A DNA stretch of 44,491 nucleotides from Terriglobales bacterium (lineage in GTDB: Bacteria; Acidobacteriota; Terriglobia; Terriglobales; Acidobacteriaceae). Shown here piece by piece: positions 40,365 to 44,491 of this stretch. The stretch covers positions 1 through 44,491 of the forward strand of contig JACQDD010000154.1 in NCBI GenBank assembly GCA_016201265.1. Reading direction: 5' to 3'. The position numbers and the translations under genes are program-made. The notes below the pieces were generated by a model that saw only the letters and a program-made list of their open reading frames with translations, searched no databases and was not told where the DNA came from. Each line of letters begins with the position of its first letter. Within the stretch, counting starts at the first letter, position 1.

Positions 40365-43295
40365 ATGTTTGGTTCTAACCTCTCGACCACTCAGAAGCTC
40401 CTGCGCGCCCTGATACTCGTTTTGCTCCTCACCGCGCTATATTTGTATCCCTTTCCGCAAGCGAACATTCTCTATCCGGCAGTTGTGCTGGTTCACGCGT
40501 TTGGTGGCATCGTGGCCACCGTTCTGATGGCCGTGCTGCTCTGGCGTCTCCTGCGCGAGGGCAACTTCATTTGGAAAACAGGATGGATTCTGCTCGCGGC
40601 TGGTGCCGTTCTCGGTCTGGTGCTCATCCGCACCGGCACACCGCACAGCGAGTTTACCTTGCTATACGCGCACATCGTTGTCAGCATGGCAGGCATCGGG
40701 TGCCTGCTGGCCGAGTTGATCGGGCGTCGGGGCTGGTTGAGTTCCAGCGCCGCCATCCGGGTAGTCGTCTGTCTTGCTGTGCTCGCGAGACTCGGCTGGG
40801 CTGCACGCTACCAGCGCGAAACTCGCTGGCTGAGCTACTACCTCATCAAGAACCCGCCGCTGCCTCCAGCGAGCATGGACGCTGAAGGCGATGGCCCGAA
40901 AGGCCCGTTCTTCCCCAGTTCGGCGCAGGTCTATGGCGGCCAGAAGATTCCCAGCAAGTTCTTCATGGAGTCGGAGTCCTGCAAGCGCTGCCACGAAGAC
41001 GTCTACAAGCAGTGGTACAGCTCGGCGCACCACTTTTCATCTTTCAACAATCAGTGGTATCGCAAGTCCGTCGAGTACATGCAGGACGTGGTCGGCACCC
41101 GGCCTTCAAAGTGGTGCGGCGGATGCCACGACCCGGCGGTGCTCTACGCCGGGAAAATGGACACGCCGATCAAGCAGATCGTGCACACCCCGGAAGCGCA
41201 GGCCGGACTCGGCTGCATGATGTGCCACGCCATCGCCGACGTGAAAAGCACCATGGGCCAGGGCGATTTCTACCTGGAGTACCCCAAACTGCATGAACTC
41301 GCGGCTAGCAAGAACCCGGTGATTCGCTACCTGCACGACACCATAACGAAGCTGAATCCCGAGCCCCACCGCCGCGTGTTTCTCAAGCCCTTCATGCGCG
41401 ACCAGACAGCCGAGTTCTGTTCTTCCTGTCACAAAGTGCACCTGGATGTGCCCGTTAACCACTATCGCTGGATTCGCGGCTTCAACGAGTACGACAACTG
41501 GCAGGCCAGCGCAGTCTCCGGACAAGGTGCGCGTTCGTTCTACTACCCGCCCAAGCCGCAGCAGTGCGCCGACTGCCACATGCCGCTGGAGCCCTCGAAT
41601 GACATGGGCAATGTCGCCGGCAAGGTGCACTCGCATCGTTTCCCGGCTGCCAACACTGCTCTCCCGACGGCGAATGAAGACGCCGAGCAATTGAAAGCGA
41701 CCGTAGATTTCCTGACCAGCGGCGCTCTCACGGTTGACATCTTTGCTCTTTCTCCGGCGCGCGCCGAGGTGAAGGCCGGAGCGATGGCCCAACATGAAGT
41801 CTCCACCACCTTCGCCGTGGGAGAAGAAGCCGAAGCCAAAGTTACGCCCGGGGCCGGAGGCGAGGCGCTGCCTGTCACTGCGCCCCTCGACCGCGTGCAA
41901 GCAGCCGTCCGCCGCGGCGACACCGTGCGCGTGGATGTCGTGGTGCGCACCAAGCGCGTCGGCCATTTTTTCCCCGGCGGCACGGTCGATGCCTACGATA
42001 CCTGGCTCGAATTGAAGGGAGTGGACGAGCACGGCCAGATCGTTTTCTGGAGCGGCATGGCGGAAGACAACGGCAAAGGCCCGGTGGAGAAAGGCGCGCA
42101 CTTCTACCGCTCGCTCCAGGTGGACGGGCACGGCAACCCCATCAACAAGCGCAATGCCTGGGCGACGCGCGCTGTGGTGTACGTTCGGCTCATTCCGCCC
42201 GGAGCCGCCGACACCGTGCATTTCCGCATGAAAATCCCGGCTGCGTCGGGCGCCGTGGGCAACAAGATCACTTTGACTGCCCGCGTCTGCTATCGCAAGT
42301 TTTCCTGGTGGGGAACGCAATTCTCGTTTACTGGAGTTCCCGATCCGAGCCAGCCAAATGCCGGAGTCACACCCGACTACGATGATCGGAAGTTCGTTCT
42401 AACCGGCTCGCTCCAGGGAGTCTCCGCAAAAACCGAAAAAACTCCCGACCTGCCAATTGTTACCGTCGCTCAGAGCGAAGTCAGTTTGGACGTTCTGCCC
42501 GCCGGCGCATCCGCCCCTCAACCCAGGACAGAGATCAAGAAAGAAGACTGGCAGCGCTGGAACGACTACGGCATCGGCCTGCTGATGCAAGGCGATCTGA
42601 AGGCTGCGCAAGCGGCGTTCGAGAAAGTCGCCGAGGCCGATCCTCAGAATCCTGACGGCTGGGTGAACATCGGCCGCGCCGCATTGCAGGAAGGCGACGT
42701 GGCTCGCGCCCGCACGGTCCTCGAAAAGGCGCTTGCCCTCAGCCCCGATCTCGCCCGGGCGCACTTTTTCTACGCCGGCGTCTTGCGCCAGGAAGGAAAC
42801 TACGACGGCGCTGCGCAACACTTGGCGACAGTCCTCGCCCAGTATCCCCGCGACCGCGTGGCGCTCAACAACCTGGGACGCGTACTCTTCTTGGAGCGCC
42901 GGTATTCTGACGCCGTAAAAACTCTGCAGCAGGTGCTGGTCATTGATCCCGAAGATCTCCAGGCCCATTACAACCTGATGCTCTGCTACAACGGGTTGGG
43001 TGACGAGAAGATGGCCAAAGAACATCAGGCGCGCTACCTGCGCTTCAAGGCCGATGAAGCTTCCCAGGCCATCACCGGCCCGTATCGCCAGCTCAATCCC
43101 GAAGACAACAACGAGCGGCAAGGCATCCACGAGCACGTGTCCGTGCCGCTGTTGCGGCCGATACCGCGTTCGAAGCCGCAGATGCAGGTCGCCGTCCCCG
43201 AAAAGAAGCACGTAGGGACGGCCGCCCCCGGCCGTCCAGCCGGGCAAAGCCCGGCAGCTGTCAGCCACGCCAAGTCGTCGGGGGAAGACCGCTGA
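40365..43295 (+). CDS. Membrane-anchored multiheme cytochrome c with C-terminal TPR repeats
   Basis: Hydrophobic N-terminal segments, five CXXCH motifs (CKRCH, CGGCH, CMMCH, CSSCH, CADCH), TPR-like 'NDYGIGLLMQGDLKAAQAAFEKVAEADPQNPDGWVNIGRAALQEGDV'. Confidence 0.88.
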   Translation: MFGSNLSTTQKLLRALILVLLLTALYLYPFPQANILYPAVVLVHAFGGIVATVLMAVLLWRLLREGNFIWKTGWILLAAGAVLGLVLIRTGTPHSEFTLLYAHIVVSMAGIGCLLAELIGRRGWLSSSAAIRVVVCLAVLARLGWAARYQRETRWLSYYLIKNPPLPPASMDAEGDGPKGPFFPSSAQVYGGQKIPSKFFMESESCKRCHEDVYKQWYSSAHHFSSFNNQWYRKSVEYMQDVVGTRPSKWCGGCHDPAVLYAGKMDTPIKQIVHTPEAQAGLGCMMCHAIADVKSTMGQGDFYLEYPKLHELAASKNPVIRYLHDTITKLNPEPHRRVFLKPFMRDQTAEFCSSCHKVHLDVPVNHYRWIRGFNEYDNWQASAVSGQGARSFYYPPKPQQCADCHMPLEPSNDMGNVAGKVHSHRFPAANTALPTANEDAEQLKATVDFLTSGALTVDIFALSPARAEVKAGAMAQHEVSTTFAVGEEAEAKVTPGAGGEALPVTAPLDRVQAAVRRGDTVRVDVVVRTKRVGHFFPGGTVDAYDTWLELKGVDEHGQIVFWSGMAEDNGKGPVEKGAHFYRSLQVDGHGNPINKRNAWATRAVVYVRLIPPGAADTVHFRMKIPAASGAVGNKITLTARVCYRKFSWWGTQFSFTGVPDPSQPNAGVTPDYDDRKFVLTGSLQGVSAKTEKTPDLPIVTVAQSEVSLDVLPAGASAPQPRTEIKKEDWQRWNDYGIGLLMQGDLKAAQAAFEKVAEADPQNPDGWVNIGRAALQEGDVARARTVLEKALALSPDLARAHFFYAGVLRQEGNYDGAAQHLATVLAQYPRDRVALNNLGRVLFLERRYSDAVKTLQQVLVIDPEDLQAHYNLMLCYNGLGDEKMAKEHQARYLRFKADEASQAITGPYRQLNPEDNNERQGIHEHVSVPLLRPIPRSKPQMQVAVPEKKHVGTAAPGRPAGQSPAAVSHAKSSGEDR
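43211..43257. repeat. REP-like double-hairpin element inside CDS 3' end
   Basis: GTAG + GGACGGCCG-cccc-CGGCCGTCC (43216-43237) + GCCGGGC-aaa-GCCCGGC (43239-43255). Confidence 0.65.
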
Positions 43296-44491
43296 TGGGC
43301 TCCTCGGATAGAAGATCCACCACAGAGCCACAGAGTCACAGAGAAAAATCCGGCCATGCTTTTCTCTGTGTCTCTGTGTCTCTGTGGTTAATGGTTTTGT
43401 TGTCGTTGGCAGAATGCCGCGCGCAGACCATCACCTTCCGCGACGTCACCGCCCAGGCCGGAATCCGCTTCACCCACAACAACGGCGCCTTCGGAAAGAA
43501 ATGGCTTCCCGAAACCATGGGCCCCGGCTGCGCCTTCATTGACTACGACAACGACGGCTATCCCGACATCCTGCTCCTCAACGGCCAGGACTGGCCCGGC
43601 CATGCAAAGAACGGCCCGACCACGCCGAAGCTCTACCACAACAACCACGACGGTACTTTCACCGACGTGACCCGCAAATCCGGCCTGGGGATTTCGCTTT
43701 TCGGGCTGGGCGCGGCCGTCGGCGACTACGACAATGACGGCTTCGACGACCTTTTCATCACTGTCGTTGGCCAGAGCCATCTGTTCCGCAACAACGGCAA
43801 CGGCACTTTCAAGGATGTCACACTGACGGCCGGCCTCTGGGGCCCCAACGAGTTCTCCACCAGCGCCGCCTGGGTGGACTACGACCGCGACGGCAAACTC
43901 GATCTCGTCATCTCGAACTATGTACAGTGGTCGGAGAAGGGCGATCTCTATTGCACGCTTGACGGCGCACGCAAGTCCTACTGCACGCCCGAGTCGTACA
44001 AGGGAACGTCGGCGCGCCTCTGGCACAACCTCGGCGGCAGCAAGTTCGAAGACGCCACGCAGAAAGCCGGGTTCTACGATCCAACCTCGAAGAGCCTGGG
44101 CGTCGCCATTCTCGACTACAACAACGACGGCTGGCCCGACATCCTGATCGCTAACGATACCCAGCCCAACAAGCTCTACCTCAACAAGAAGAACGGCACG
44201 TTCGAAGAGCGCGCCGTTTCCGCGGGCATAGCCTTTAGCGAAGACGGCATAGCCCGCGCCGGGATGGGCGTGGACGCCGCCGACTACGACCGCTCTGGAC
44301 ACGCCAGCCTGATCATCACCAACTTCTCGAACCAGATGCTTTCGCTCTACCACAACGAAGGCAACGGCCTGTTCGTGGACGAAGCGCCGCGCTCCGAAGT
44401 GGGCCGCGCAACTCTCGTGACGCTGGGCTTCGGCTGCTTTTTCTTCGATTACGACAACGACGGCTGGCCCGACATTCTGGTTGCCGACGGC
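43295..44491 (+). CDS. FG-GAP/VCBS repeat (CRTAC1/ASPIC-UnbV-type) exported protein, truncated by window end
   Basis: Open to the window end (399 codons), start overlaps the upstream stop (TGATG); Ca-binding-like repeats FIDYDNDGYPDILLLNG, VGDYDNDGFDDLFIT, WVDYDRDGKLDLVIS, ILDYNNDGWPDILIAND, AADYDRSGHASLIITN, FFDYDNDGWPDILVADG. Confidence 0.85.
   Translation, partial: MGSSDRRSTTEPQSHREKSGHAFLCVSVSLWLMVLLSLAECRAQTITFRDVTAQAGIRFTHNNGAFGKKWLPETMGPGCAFIDYDNDGYPDILLLNGQDWPGHAKNGPTTPKLYHNNHDGTFTDVTRKSGLGISLFGLGAAVGDYDNDGFDDLFITVVGQSHLFRNNGNGTFKDVTLTAGLWGPNEFSTSAAWVDYDRDGKLDLVISNYVQWSEKGDLYCTLDGARKSYCTPESYKGTSARLWHNLGGSKFEDATQKAGFYDPTSKSLGVAILDYNNDGWPDILIANDTQPNKLYLNKKNGTFEERAVSAGIAFSEDGIARAGMGVDAADYDRSGHASLIITNFSNQMLSLYHNEGNGLFVDEAPRSEVGRATLVTLGFGCFFFDYDNDGWPDILVADG
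43319..43388. repeat. CACAGAG-type inverted repeat (29-bp arms, 12-nt loop)
   Basis: accacagagccacagagtcacagagaaaa versus ttttctctgtgtctctgtgtctctgtggt; arms 27/29 complementary. Confidence 0.75.

Noticed and set aside
41106-42320. 404-aa minus-strand ORF
   Set aside because: Antisense to the multiheme cytochrome; no domain signal.
43388-44353. 321-aa minus-strand ORF rich in VVVV/AVVVV
   Set aside because: Antisense to the FG-GAP gene; the Val/Ala-rich pattern is a by-product of GAC/AAC-rich repeats on the coding strand.

Overview
The window looks like a high-GC Acidobacteriota-type chromosome; taxonomy is inferred from protein style only. It has two parts. Positions 1 to about 20.9 kb are an accessory metal/oxyanion module. 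It contains an eight-gene, largely translationally coupled minus-strand operon (lipoprotein, DUF1259, ABC importer SBP-permease-ATPase, ChrB C-terminal-type protein, MFS, DUF5916-type barrel), an OmpR-type two-component system, a CzcCBA-type HME-RND efflux operon, a CDF exporter, a membrane-anchored methyltransferase and a TetR regulator. This part ends at a 45-nt 3' half of tRNA-Lys(CUU) (20881-20925), which looks like an attachment-site footprint. Positions 21 to 44.5 kb are mostly housekeeping or metabolic genes (RsuA-type pseudouridine synthase, NUDIX, PLP decarboxylase, M28 peptidase, ThiC, flippase, FadB-like, Crp/Fnr, amidase, multiheme cytochrome-TPR, FG-GAP/ASPIC protein). These are interrupted by a toxin-antitoxin cassette bounded by direct repeats, a MazF-type toxin with an unusual upstream partner, and several small structured repeats (MITE-like, REP-like, CACAGAG inverted repeats). 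The strongest candidates for something new are: the coupled ChrB/ABC/MFS/DUF1259/DUF5916 operon sharing a putative response-regulator box with the efflux operon; the possible novel antitoxin next to MazF; and repeat elements that appear to have been absorbed into coding sequence at 43.2-43.4 kb. All family assignments come from reading translated sequence; no database search was run.
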